A program made the translations under genes and the position numbers. Of a stretch of 6,898 nt of DNA, positions 1 to 6,832 are shown piece after piece. Below the pieces are notes generated by a model. It was not told the DNA's origin, ran no database searches, and worked only from the letters and a program-made list of their open reading frames with translations. Each line of letters opens with the position of its first letter. The stretch's first letter is position 1. Location of the stretch: assembly GCA_023433685.1 (NCBI GenBank), contig JAEYUD010000087.1, positions 1 through 6,898 of the forward strand. The letters are read 5' to 3'. This DNA comes from Bacteroidota bacterium. GTDB lineage: Bacteria; Bacteroidota; Ignavibacteria; Ignavibacteriales; Ignavibacteriaceae.

Positions 1-953
1 ACCTTCTTGGGGGAATTTGCCATGATATCACCTTTTGGCAGTTTATCAAGGCATTGGTAAATGATCTTTACACTCTCGCGCAATTCATCCACCCTCACAA
101 AATATCTCGCGAGGCTGTCACCTTCATTATAAACGGGAATCTTGAAATCAACCTGATCATAAAACATATAAGGGCTTGCCCGTCTGATATCATGTTCAAC
201 ACCTGAACCACGAAGGGTCGGACCTGTTGCCCCGAGTGAAATCGCGTCTTCTCTCGACATAACACCAACTCCCTCAAGTCTCTCAACAAATATTCTGTTG
301 GTGTTAAGCATGTTTTCCATCTCTTCGAGCTTTTCATCGAACTGATCAAGAAATTCTTTGATCATTTTCACTGCTCCATCAGGCATATCGGCAGCAACGC
401 CACCTATACGCGCGTAACTCGTGGTAAACCTTGCGCCACAAATAATATCGTAGGTGTTCAGAATCTTTTCTCTTTCACGGAGTGCCCAAAGGAACACTGT
501 AAGAGCGCCGACATCCATGGCGAGCGCGCCTATGGCAACGAGGTGCGATGTCATCCTTGAGAGCTCGCTCATGATCATTCTGATCCACTGAGCTCTTGGA
601 GGGGCTTCTATTCCGTAAAGTTTCTCGACTGCAAGTGAAAACGCTGTGTTATTCGCCGGCGGGGAAATGTAGTCAAGTCTGTCGGTATGAGGTAAATATT
701 CATAAAACGACATATTTTCGGCCATTTTTTCGTAACCTCTGTGGAGGTAACCGAGTTCCGGAACTGCCGCGACAACGGTTTCACCATCCAAACGGAGCAG
801 CACACGGAGAACACCGTGGGTTGCCGGATGCTGAGGCCCCATATTCAGGATCATCTCATTTTCGAGAGCATCCTCAAATGTAATATTCGTCTCCTGATCG
901 AGCAGCGCTTTTACGATACTCGGGTGTACATCATCTTTAGTTAATCTTTCCAT
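1..953 (-). CDS. nuoD: NADH-quinone oxidoreductase subunit D (complex I 49-kDa type), 3' end cut by window edge
   Basis: NuoD belongs to the peripheral arm of complex I and, with NuoB, forms the quinone-binding pocket where electrons leave cluster N2. The frame is open from ATG at 953 to base 1 and gives 317 residues with no stop. The family is usually about 400-430 residues, so roughly the last quarter is missing. Visible family motifs are GPQHPATHGVLR (about residues 39-50), ELGYLHRGYEK (66-76), the HTDRLDY block (89-95), AMDVGALTVFLWALRERE (145-162) and RIGG (182-185). From memory of the Thermus Nqo4 structure, H46 and Y95 match the quinone-headgroup ligands His38 and Tyr87. The start lies 8 bp after the nuoC stop, with only a weak GAG as ribosome site. 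It is not fused to NuoC, unlike the E. coli NuoCD protein. The identification is very secure. Confidence 0.97.
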   Translation of the reverse strand, partial: MERLTKDDVHPSIVKALLDQETNITFEDALENEMILNMGPQHPATHGVLRVLLRLDGETVVAAVPELGYLHRGYEKMAENMSFYEYLPHTDRLDYISPPANNTAFSLAVEKLYGIEAPPRAQWIRMIMSELSRMTSHLVAIGALAMDVGALTVFLWALREREKILNTYDIICGARFTTSYARIGGVAADMPDGAVKMIKEFLDQFDEKLEEMENMLNTNRIFVERLEGVGVMSREDAISLGATGPTLRGSGVEHDIRRASPYMFYDQVDFKIPVYNEGDSLARYFVRVDELRESVKIIYQCLDKLPKGDIMANSPKK

Positions 954-961
954 ACAAACTC

Positions 962-1450
962 TTATTTCTTTGGAAGGGGCTGATCACCTGGAATACCCAT
1001 CAGCGGATATTCCTTGCGAAGTGGATGATACTCAAATTCCTCTGACATATACATTCTTCTCGGGTCGGGGTGACCATCGAATTTGATACCGTACATGTCC
1101 CAGGTTTCCCTCTCATACCAGTTGGCAGATTGCCAGATTGAACTTACACTGTTGATGTGCGGCTCATGCTCTTCGAGATCACATTCCACGCGCAACCTGG
1201 TCTTGTTATCAATTGAAAAAAGGTGGTAAACCACAGTGAAGCGGTTTTTCTTTTTCGCCCAGTCGACCGCGGTTACATCAACACACTGATCAAAGGCTAA
1301 TTCACCATTGTCCCGAAGATATTCACATACGGGAACAACGAGTGATTTGTTAAACTTTAAAGTAACTTCTCCCCTGAACTCTGTTAATTCAAATTCAGCT
1401 CCGGGAAACTTTTCAGCGAGAAGTGTTTCTAATTTTTCTTTAATTTCCAT
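962..1450 (-). CDS. nuoC: NADH-quinone oxidoreductase subunit C (complex I 30-kDa type)
   Basis: NuoC is a 162-residue subunit of the peripheral arm of complex I. It has no cofactor and packs against NuoD and NuoB near the quinone site. The family signature is intact in the C-terminal half: WYERETWDMYGI (about residues 111-122), then GHPDPRRM (126-133) and HPLRKEYPL (142-150). The N-terminal third is variable, as is usual for the family. The ATG at 1448-1450 overlaps the end of nuoB by 11 bp, and a GGTGA stretch upstream may act as ribosome site. Translation is probably coupled to nuoB. The length is typical for stand-alone NuoC proteins. The identification is secure. Confidence 0.97.
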   Translation of the reverse strand: MEIKEKLETLLAEKFPGAEFELTEFRGEVTLKFNKSLVVPVCEYLRDNGELAFDQCVDVTAVDWAKKKNRFTVVYHLFSIDNKTRLRVECDLEEHEPHINSVSSIWQSANWYERETWDMYGIKFDGHPDPRRMYMSEEFEYHPLRKEYPLMGIPGDQPLPKK

Positions 1451-1961
1451 TTATTTTCACCGGCTCCAAAAGTGGAATATCTTGAAACTCTCTTGCTTTC
1501 GTATTTTTAATCTTCTCCTGTATTTTCATCAGAGCATGAAGAAGATTATCCGGACGTGGCGGGCATCCGGCAAGGTACACATCCACAGGCAGGAAATTAT
1601 CTATTCCCTGAACCACCGGATACGAACGGTACATTCCGCCGGTGGAAGTGCAAACACCCATGGCTATAACCCACTTTGGATCAGGCATCTGATCGTAAAT
1701 CTTTTTTACCACATGTGCCATTTTATAAGTAACAGTTCCTGCAACCAGCATTACATCGCACTGACGCGGAGTAAAACGCATAACTTCTGATCCAAAACGC
1801 GATATATCATATTTCGGTCCGGCGGTAGCCATCATTTCAATCGCACAGCATGAGATACCCATAGGCATTGGCCACACAGAACTCTCCCTCGCCCACGCCA
1901 CAAGGGCATCGATGGTAGAGGTTATGAATCCTTCATTCTGAAGCTTGGCTTCTAATCCCAT
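1440..1961 (-). CDS. nuoB: NADH-quinone oxidoreductase subunit B (complex I PSST type, N2 cluster)
   Basis: NuoB carries the terminal [4Fe-4S] cluster N2, which passes electrons to quinone at the interface with NuoD. The protein is 173 residues. All four expected cluster cysteines are present: the tandem C38-C39 in GISCCAIEMM, C104 in GVCTSTGGMY, and C133 in LAGCPPRPD. Their spacing (65 and 29 residues) matches what is known for E. coli NuoB (C63, C64, C129, C158). The N-terminal segment before WPMPMGISCC is short. The ATG at 1959-1961 is preceded by a strong AAGGAGG six bases away, which fixes the start. The gene overlaps nuoA by 10 bp and nuoC by 11 bp. The identification is secure. Confidence 0.98.
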   Translation of the reverse strand: MGLEAKLQNEGFITSTIDALVAWARESSVWPMPMGISCCAIEMMATAGPKYDISRFGSEVMRFTPRQCDVMLVAGTVTYKMAHVVKKIYDQMPDPKWVIAMGVCTSTGGMYRSYPVVQGIDNFLPVDVYLAGCPPRPDNLLHALMKIQEKIKNTKAREFQDIPLLEPVKINGN

Positions 1962-2320
1962 CTGAATCCTCCTTTTTTGTATGCATAGAGAAAACCTAAT
2001 TCAAACACTATCAAGAATATAAACATCGACCAGAAGGCAGCAATTCCAAAATCCTTGTAAAGTTTAATAAATTCCACCGCCCAAGGGTAAACAAAGATAA
2101 CTTCAAGATCGAAAATGATGAAGAGCATCGCTACAACGTAGTATTTTACCGATACCCTCTCCTCTGTCGACCCGATCGGTTTCATTCCACTTTCGTATGG
2201 TGATGACTTGATCTTATTTGGCCTCTGTGGACCAAATAATGACGAGGTAGATACCATCACCACTCCGAATATCAAAGCAAATCCGAACACAACGAGTACC
2301 GGAATGTAGTTTTCGAGCAT
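1952..2320 (-). CDS. nuoA: NADH-quinone oxidoreductase subunit A (complex I ND3 type)
   Basis: NuoA is a small membrane subunit of complex I near the quinone-site entry. With the ATG at 2318-2320 the protein has 122 residues and three predicted membrane helices (about 6-23, 60-80 and 93-113). The loop after the first helix holds SPYESG (40-45), and the second helix holds FDLEVIFVYPWA (70-81) with acidic residues D71 and E73. E107 lies in the third helix. These positions are characteristic of NuoA/ND3. An in-frame GTG at 2366-2368 would add 16 residues, but it sits beside the -10 box of the predicted nuo promoter, so it would not be in the transcript, and family members normally begin close to the first helix. 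The ribosome site before the ATG is weak. The stop overlaps nuoB by 10 bp. Confidence 0.95.
   Translation of the reverse strand: MLENYIPVLVVFGFALIFGVVMVSTSSLFGPQRPNKIKSSPYESGMKPIGSTEERVSVKYYVVAMLFIIFDLEVIFVYPWAVEFIKLYKDFGIAAFWSMFIFLIVFELGFLYAYKKGGFRWD
1968..1974 (-). promoter_or_regulatory. Strong Shine-Dalgarno site for nuoB inside the 3' end of nuoA
   Basis: Read on the minus strand the bases are AAGGAGG, followed by six bases and then the nuoB ATG. They lie within the last codons of nuoA. The site decides the nuoB start and shows that this organism uses canonical anti-SD pairing at least here. This argues mildly against a Bacteroidia host, where such sites are generally depleted. Confidence 0.8.
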
Positions 2321-2358
2321 TTTTTGACCGATAATTAATTCGTAAAATTCAAACCTTA

Positions 2359-2387
2359 AATTTATCACTATTTTGGGAGATAGTCAA
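2359..2387 (-). promoter_or_regulatory. Predicted sigma70-type promoter of the nuo operon
   Basis: On the minus strand, TTGACT (2387-2382) is separated by 17 bp from TAAATT (2364-2359). The expected transcription start is near 2352, giving a leader of about 32 bases before the nuoA ATG at 2320. The -35 matches five of six and the -10 four of six consensus bases, with ideal spacing. It sits directly upstream of the first gene of the operon. This is a prediction from sequence only. Confidence 0.65.
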
Positions 2388-2418
2388 TTTTTTAATTGTT
2401 TCGCACTATTTCTCCCAA
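2373..2418. repeat. Nested inverted repeat in the divergent nuoA / MBL-nuclease promoter region
   Basis: TTGGGAGA (2373-2380) is the exact reverse complement of TCTCCCAA (2411-2418). The pairing continues with TAGT (2381-2384) against ACTA (2405-2408) if a TT bulge is allowed. Inside lies a second palindrome, CAATT-TTTT-AATTG (2385-2398). CACTATTT also occurs twice in direct orientation, at 2366-2373 and 2404-2411. The structure overlaps the -35 box of the predicted nuo promoter. It could be an operator or a cruciform. It is less likely to be a terminator, because both flanking genes are transcribed away from it. Confidence 0.5.
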
Positions 2419-2457
2419 CTTTTTCGTAACTTTCGGCACAACTTACACGGGAGAATT

Positions 2458-3855
2458 ATGGATATCCAATTTATCGGTGCCGCCGGCACTGTAACAGGGT
2501 CGAATCATCTTTTAAGAACAGAACAAGGCAAGATACTCCTCGATTGCGGTCTGTATCAGGGTAAAAGAAAAGAGGCCTTCGAACTGAACCGCACGTTTGA
2601 ATTTTACAAACCCGGAAACATTGACGCGGTGATATTGTCACATGCCCACATAGACCACGCCGGCAACCTGCCCAATCTTGTGAGAAATGGTTTTAGGGGA
2701 CCCATTTACTGCACTTATGCCACTAAAGATCTTTGTGAGATCATGCTCGCGGACTCTGCACATATTCAGCAGAAGGACACGGAATTTGTAAACAAGAAAA
2801 GAGCCAGGCAAGGTAAAAACCTGTTCGAGCCCCTTTACACACAGGAAGATGTAAACACAACAATAAGCCTTATGATTGGGGTGAATTACCATCACGAGTT
2901 TGAAGTGCTTCCCGGGATCAACGCCACATTTTATGACGCCGGTCATATACTCGGAAGTGCCGTAACGTACATACAGATCGTTGAGAAAGGTAAAACCATT
3001 GAGCTGGGTTTTTCAGGTGATCTTGGCAGACCAAACATGCCTATACTAAGAGATCCGGAGATAATCCCCGATGTTGACTACTTCATTTGTGAAAGCACTT
3101 ACGGCGGCCGCTTTCATGAAGATTTTGAAATGTCGGAAGCAAAGGTTGTGGATGTAATTAAACGGGCTATTGAAAGAAAAGGAAAGATTATCACCCCGGC
3201 GTTCAGCCTTGGGAGAACACAGGAACTGGTCTATCTGCTCCATACCATTTTTGAGAAGGGTCTTGTACCAAATATACCTGTCTATGTCGACTCTCCCCTT
3301 TCTTTCAACGCTACACAGGTATTCAGGGATCATACCGAGTGTTTCGACTCCGAAATATCAGCACATATTCTCCGGAATGAAGACCCCCTGGGCTTCAAAA
3401 AACTTAGATACATTACCGCGGTTGAAGAATCCAAGCAACTTAATGACCGTGAGGGACCGATGATGATAATCTCCGCTTCTGGTATGGCAGAGTCAGGTAG
3501 AATTCTGCACCACCTCGCCAATAATATCGAGAATCCGGCGAATATTGTAATGATGACAGGTTACTGCGCCGAAAACACCCTGGGTAAAAGGATAATCGAG
3601 AAAAACAAGGAAGTGAACATTTTTGGCGAACCTCACAAGCTTAACGCGGAAGTGGTGGTTTTCAACTCACTTTCCGCACATGCCGACTCTGACGAACTGA
3701 TCTACTACGTAAACAAGTTTAATCGTGAGAAGATGAAAGAGATATTCCTTGTTCATGGCGAACCGGATCAGCAGGAAAAGTTCGCGAACAGGCTTGCACT
3801 GAACCACTTCAAGTCGGTCAGGATACCAAAAAAAGGAGAATATTTTACCGTATGA
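2458..3855 (+). CDS. MBL-fold / beta-CASP RNA-processing nuclease (prokaryotic CPSF-like)
   Basis: This 465-residue protein is a metallo-beta-lactamase-fold nuclease with an inserted beta-CASP domain and a C-terminal RNA-specificity segment. Such enzymes are cytoplasmic, zinc-dependent and act on RNA. The zinc-site motifs are complete: HAHIDH at 62-67, H163 in AGHILGSA and D188 in FSGDLGR. The beta-CASP motifs are also present: motif A at E212 (CESTYGG), motif B at H408 (SLSAHAD) and motif C at H433 (LVHGEP), with the SASGMAESGR block at 339-348. The enzyme should therefore be catalytically competent. The N-terminus MDIQFIGAAGTVTGS is where the family normally starts, and GGGAG lies four bases before the ATG, so the start is secure. 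RNA is the expected substrate from the domain set; the specific target is unknown. The lipoprotein gene follows 17 bp later, which suggests co-transcription without an obvious functional link. Confidence 0.93.
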   Translation: MDIQFIGAAGTVTGSNHLLRTEQGKILLDCGLYQGKRKEAFELNRTFEFYKPGNIDAVILSHAHIDHAGNLPNLVRNGFRGPIYCTYATKDLCEIMLADSAHIQQKDTEFVNKKRARQGKNLFEPLYTQEDVNTTISLMIGVNYHHEFEVLPGINATFYDAGHILGSAVTYIQIVEKGKTIELGFSGDLGRPNMPILRDPEIIPDVDYFICESTYGGRFHEDFEMSEAKVVDVIKRAIERKGKIITPAFSLGRTQELVYLLHTIFEKGLVPNIPVYVDSPLSFNATQVFRDHTECFDSEISAHILRNEDPLGFKKLRYITAVEESKQLNDREGPMMIISASGMAESGRILHHLANNIENPANIVMMTGYCAENTLGKRIIEKNKEVNIFGEPHKLNAEVVVFNSLSAHADSDELIYYVNKFNREKMKEIFLVHGEPDQQEKFANRLALNHFKSVRIPKKGEYFTV

Positions 3856-3872
3856 AGTCTTAATTTGGAGAG

Positions 3873-4865
3873 ATGACCAAAATCAAGAATATCTTCACCG
3901 GTATCGTTTTTATAGCCATTTTTCTCGGCGGATGCGAGAGCACTCCGCCGTTGGCTCCGTTCAATTCCGGGCTGCCGCCTGCTGTTCCTGAAAATATCAA
4001 GGTGTCCACTGCCTCTGACGGAGTTGTTATTCTAAGGTGGTGGGAGAATATCGATCCTGAGTTCTCTTCGTACAGGATTTACAGAAATGTTAACGCCCCC
4101 TCCGGCTTGACATTCTATAAAGAGATCCGGACCAATTTTTTCAGGGATGAAGGGCTCTATTACGATTCAACCTATTATTACGCGGTCACTTCAGTTGGCA
4201 GAAACGGACTTGAGAGTAAAATGTCGCTCGTTGCCAATGCCAAACCTTTGAATAATTTCGACCCCGTACTCCCCTCTTATATTGTTACCAAGCCGGTTAA
4301 TTTTGAGGGCAAACCTCTCGTTACTATCGAGTGGAGTAAGGATGATAATCCTGATCTGAAGGGGCTCGAAGTTTATCGATCAGTTTCACAGGGGTTCAAT
4401 CCCGGGCCAAGCGACCTCGTGACGGTTTTGGACACGCTGACAGATACCGATTCACTCGCCCTCTCTACGGGAGTGAATTATTATTACCGTTTCAGGGTCG
4501 CCGACAAAGGTGGTCGATTCTCACCTTTTTCGGATGAACGAAGGGTTTTTCTTTATCCTCCAGTCAGTAAAATTTTCCCGGTGAACGACGCGGCACTTCC
4601 ACTTTTCGATGCTTTCTCGATCCAGACAGTCGACTTTGAACTCGATTATGGAATAATCTTGTATGAATCACCCACACTTTCAGAAGTGTGGCGTTCGCCG
4701 GTCTACAGGGCGTCATCAAAAGGAGAACTTTACATTCCGTTTGTGGCTGCATATATCGGTCTGAACAAGAAATATTACTGGCGCGTTGTGGCTTATATGC
4801 CCGGAGAGTCAATCCCTGTAATCTGGTCTGGTCTTTCTTCATTCCAGCTCACCCGGTTCAATTGA
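3873..4865 (+). CDS. Outer-membrane lipoprotein with tandem fibronectin type III-like domains
   Basis: The protein is 330 residues. It opens with a lipoprotein signal peptide: basic residues at K3 and K5, a hydrophobic core at 7-18, and the lipobox LGGC with C21 as the lipidated cysteine. After a proline-rich linker (24-38) come two FN3-like domains at about 37-124 and 134-226. Each has the ILRWW/IEWS strand, a SSYRIYRN or GLEVYRS strand, and a YYYAVTSVGRNG or YYYRFRVADKGG strand. A third beta-sandwich-like region (about 231-327) ends in YYWRVVAYMP and WSG, as in FN3-like tandem repeats. No catalytic motif is visible. FN3 domains usually serve as binding or spacer modules, so a scaffold or partner-binding role is inferred. 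The ATG at 3873 follows an in-frame TAA at 3861 and has GGAG only two bases before it. The gene overlaps the downstream barrel gene by 4 bp. Confidence 0.85.
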   Translation: MTKIKNIFTGIVFIAIFLGGCESTPPLAPFNSGLPPAVPENIKVSTASDGVVILRWWENIDPEFSSYRIYRNVNAPSGLTFYKEIRTNFFRDEGLYYDSTYYYAVTSVGRNGLESKMSLVANAKPLNNFDPVLPSYIVTKPVNFEGKPLVTIEWSKDDNPDLKGLEVYRSVSQGFNPGPSDLVTVLDTLTDTDSLALSTGVNYYYRFRVADKGGRFSPFSDERRVFLYPPVSKIFPVNDAALPLFDAFSIQTVDFELDYGIILYESPTLSEVWRSPVYRASSKGELYIPFVAAYIGLNKKYYWRVVAYMPGESIPVIWSGLSSFQLTRFN

Positions 4866-6772
4866 AGTTCGTGACCAAACTTCTGCCGCTTCTGGCATTT
4901 TTGATTTTAAATGTGAATGGACAGTCGGATACCGACTCTTCCCAGGCCTCACTCCTTCCCCCCGCGACAAGGAATTCGATTTCGACCGTTTTCAATAAAG
5001 AACTGAGTATTTACTCATTATTAAGTAAAATCCATTTTACCCACTCAGCAGGAAACTTCAACTTTAAACTTAGCGAGGATCTTAACTCAAGCCTCCTCAA
5101 ATATTCCGGTAGCAACACCACCCGGGATGAAAACGTCTTCAAACTCTCGGGTGATTATAACAACGGCGCATGGCTTAACCCCGGATTTTTAGTAAGCAGC
5201 CAAATTTACAGTGATTCCCGAACGACCGATATAAACACTGCCGCCTCAAATTTTGGACTCCTTTATAACAGGATGCTCCTGGAAAATGTATTGAATCTCC
5301 TCCCTTTCTCCGGTTACATTGAAGATGTGCAGTCCGGAATCTCTAATAACGGAATGGTTTACGGAATTCAGGGAGGCATCGATAGAACTTCTTTCTCTGA
5401 TTTTTTGATCGGCTCATCGTTTCAATTCAGGAATGAAGATATTGCTCCCCGGAAGAACACGATCCGGGATTTAAATGCATCGATCGAAAATTTCATCGAC
5501 CGTGACATACAGAACAAACTCTCTGTCAAGTTTCATGAAACCGGAAGGGACTTCTTCTTTGATGCGGACTCCTCCATCAAGGAAATCTTTCTGATTGAAA
5601 AAAATCAACAGCGAAGGAATGACCGGCAATACTCGATCTCAGATGAATTTCTCTATTCAGGGTTACTTAACAACACTTCGGTGGGTTTACGATTCAACTT
5701 TTCTGACCGTTTGGTTGAAAGAACCACCAGATATAAAAAACCTGAAGACCTCTTCCCAACCTCGTTTGACTCGCAGATAGAAGAGCTAAAATTTGACATC
5801 AGCACGCTTGTAAGCCACACTTCAGAGTTCATCGATCTGAAATTTAATATGAATTATGCTGAAAGAAATGAGAAGTTTCTGCTTATCAATCCGGGTGGAG
5901 CAAATCCTGATTACTTTGAACAGAAGCAAAAAAATGAGGGTATAAAGAACAACATCGCGTCCCAGGTTTTCATCTCTTTCGCGGGTTCAATTTTTCTGAC
6001 AGAACAGGACAAGATCGATCTAAACCTTTCCCATTTCAAACTTCGATATGATACACCATCTATCGATAATATCGACGAACGCGACGAACTTCTCTCACAG
6101 TTCAGGATAAGGTACACAAGATTACTGAATTCCCGTCTTTCCGTATTCGCCGGTTTTGATATGTCTTACGGAAAACTCGTTTATATTCTTGCGGCACGTA
6201 GCTCGAATAATAACACCAACAGAATCTTTAAGCTCAATACCGGATACAGCTATGAAGGGAACGGATTCAAAAATCACGGTAACTTTGAGATAATTGCAAA
6301 TTATCTCGTTTACGATTTCGAGGATCTTAACCCCGGTTTCAAAAGTTTTAGCTTCAGACAGATATCGCTTTCTGATTCCCTTACGGTCGATATTACGCGC
6401 GGTCTGAGTTTTGAATTCACCGGCTTCTACAAGCTCAGTGAACAGGGCGATCTCAGATGGAGTGATTACAAAATTAAACCAGGAAGAGAGATAACTGAAG
6501 TACTGCTGCTTCCCGCCCTTTCAACAACGATCGGGCAATATACTTTCAAGCTCGGATTAAGATATTACTCATATTTTTCAGATATTATCGTTAATGAAGA
6601 CAGGAAAGAAGAGAATTTCTACAAGGGCATGGCACCGCTTGTTGAGATCAGCGCTTTAGTAAATGAGACATTTCAACTTAATCTAAGAGGTTGGTATGAA
6701 ACTATCGACTCACGGGGCAACAGCAGACGTTACCTTACCACATTAAACCTTGCAGTCAAGTGGTACTTATGA
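4862..6772 (+). CDS. Secreted beta-rich protein, probable outer-membrane beta-barrel of unknown function
   Basis: I do not recognise the family. Read from TTG at 4862, the product is 636 residues and begins with a Sec signal peptide: K2 and K6, a leucine-rich core at 7-16, and a likely cleavage after VNG at 18-20. The rest is dominated by short strands of alternating hydrophobic and polar residues separated by polar loops rich in N, D, S and R. An example is LSFEFTGFYKLSEQGDLRW near 515-533, and the protein ends in the strand LNLAVKWYL. This pattern fits an outer-membrane barrel. There is no visible TonB box, plug domain or OmpA-type domain, and the last residue is Leu instead of the usual Phe. 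The frame stays open upstream to 4688, but that part overlaps the lipoprotein gene and lacks a plausible signal. GTG at 4871 is an alternative start. The TTG start gives a 4-bp overlap with the lipoprotein stop, suggesting translational coupling. Confidence 0.75.
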   Translation: MKFVTKLLPLLAFLILNVNGQSDTDSSQASLLPPATRNSISTVFNKELSIYSLLSKIHFTHSAGNFNFKLSEDLNSSLLKYSGSNTTRDENVFKLSGDYNNGAWLNPGFLVSSQIYSDSRTTDINTAASNFGLLYNRMLLENVLNLLPFSGYIEDVQSGISNNGMVYGIQGGIDRTSFSDFLIGSSFQFRNEDIAPRKNTIRDLNASIENFIDRDIQNKLSVKFHETGRDFFFDADSSIKEIFLIEKNQQRRNDRQYSISDEFLYSGLLNNTSVGLRFNFSDRLVERTTRYKKPEDLFPTSFDSQIEELKFDISTLVSHTSEFIDLKFNMNYAERNEKFLLINPGGANPDYFEQKQKNEGIKNNIASQVFISFAGSIFLTEQDKIDLNLSHFKLRYDTPSIDNIDERDELLSQFRIRYTRLLNSRLSVFAGFDMSYGKLVYILAARSSNNNTNRIFKLNTGYSYEGNGFKNHGNFEIIANYLVYDFEDLNPGFKSFSFRQISLSDSLTVDITRGLSFEFTGFYKLSEQGDLRWSDYKIKPGREITEVLLLPALSTTIGQYTFKLGLRYYSYFSDIIVNEDRKEENFYKGMAPLVEISALVNETFQLNLRGWYETIDSRGNSRRYLTTLNLAVKWYL

Positions 6773-6783
6773 GCATTAATTAC

Positions 6784-6811
6784 TTGAAATAAGCTCAAAA
6801 TTTGTTATTTT
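6784..6811 (+). promoter_or_regulatory. Candidate sigma70-type promoter for the gene at the right edge
   Basis: TTGAAA (6784-6789) is followed after 16 bp by TATTTT (6806-6811), which would put the transcript start about 15 bases before the GTG at 6833. The region is very AT-rich, so chance matches are likely. Inverted repeats lie around it: CAAAATTT (6796-6803) with AAATTTTG (6819-6826), and CAAAAT with ATTTTG (6807-6812). These may be an operator or simply low complexity. Confidence 0.35.
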
Positions 6812-6832
6812 GCAATAAAAATTTTGGTATTA

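Noticed and set aside
596..944. Two plus-strand frames and one minus-strand frame overlapping the nuoD 5' region
   Set aside because: The correct minus-strand frame from 953 encodes clear NuoD motifs throughout. The other frames have no family-like composition.
1308..1790. A 160-codon open frame on the plus strand opposite nuoB and nuoC
   Set aside because: It lies entirely antisense to two well-supported genes, spans their junction and shows no recognisable domain or ribosome site. The open frame follows from the codon pattern of the real genes.
2396..2434. Plus-strand promoter for the MBL/beta-CASP gene, including a Bacteroidota-type TAnnTTTG match at 2427-2434
   Set aside because: TAACTTTC matches seven of eight positions, but no TTTG or TTGACA-like box lies at suitable spacing upstream, so no specific promoter is called.
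2638..3521. Several 60-100 codon frames in both directions within the MBL/beta-CASP gene
   Set aside because: The plus-strand frame 2458-3855 carries every expected catalytic motif continuously. The alternatives are shadow frames.
3828..3834. Run of seven A near the 3' end of the nuclease gene as a programmed frameshift site
   Set aside because: A -1 shift meets TAA at 3861 after nine codons and does not fuse the two genes. The zero-frame end already fits the family, and no stimulatory hairpin was seen.
4688..4861. Upstream ATG extension of the barrel gene by 58 residues
   Set aside because: The extension overlaps the lipoprotein gene in another frame, is rich in Cys and Arg unlike the rest of the protein, and places the signal peptide internally.
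6796..6826. Hairpin after the barrel gene as an intrinsic terminator
   Set aside because: The stems are pure AT-rich with only one GC pair at the base and no proper T-tract after the second arm. They are too weak to call a terminator.
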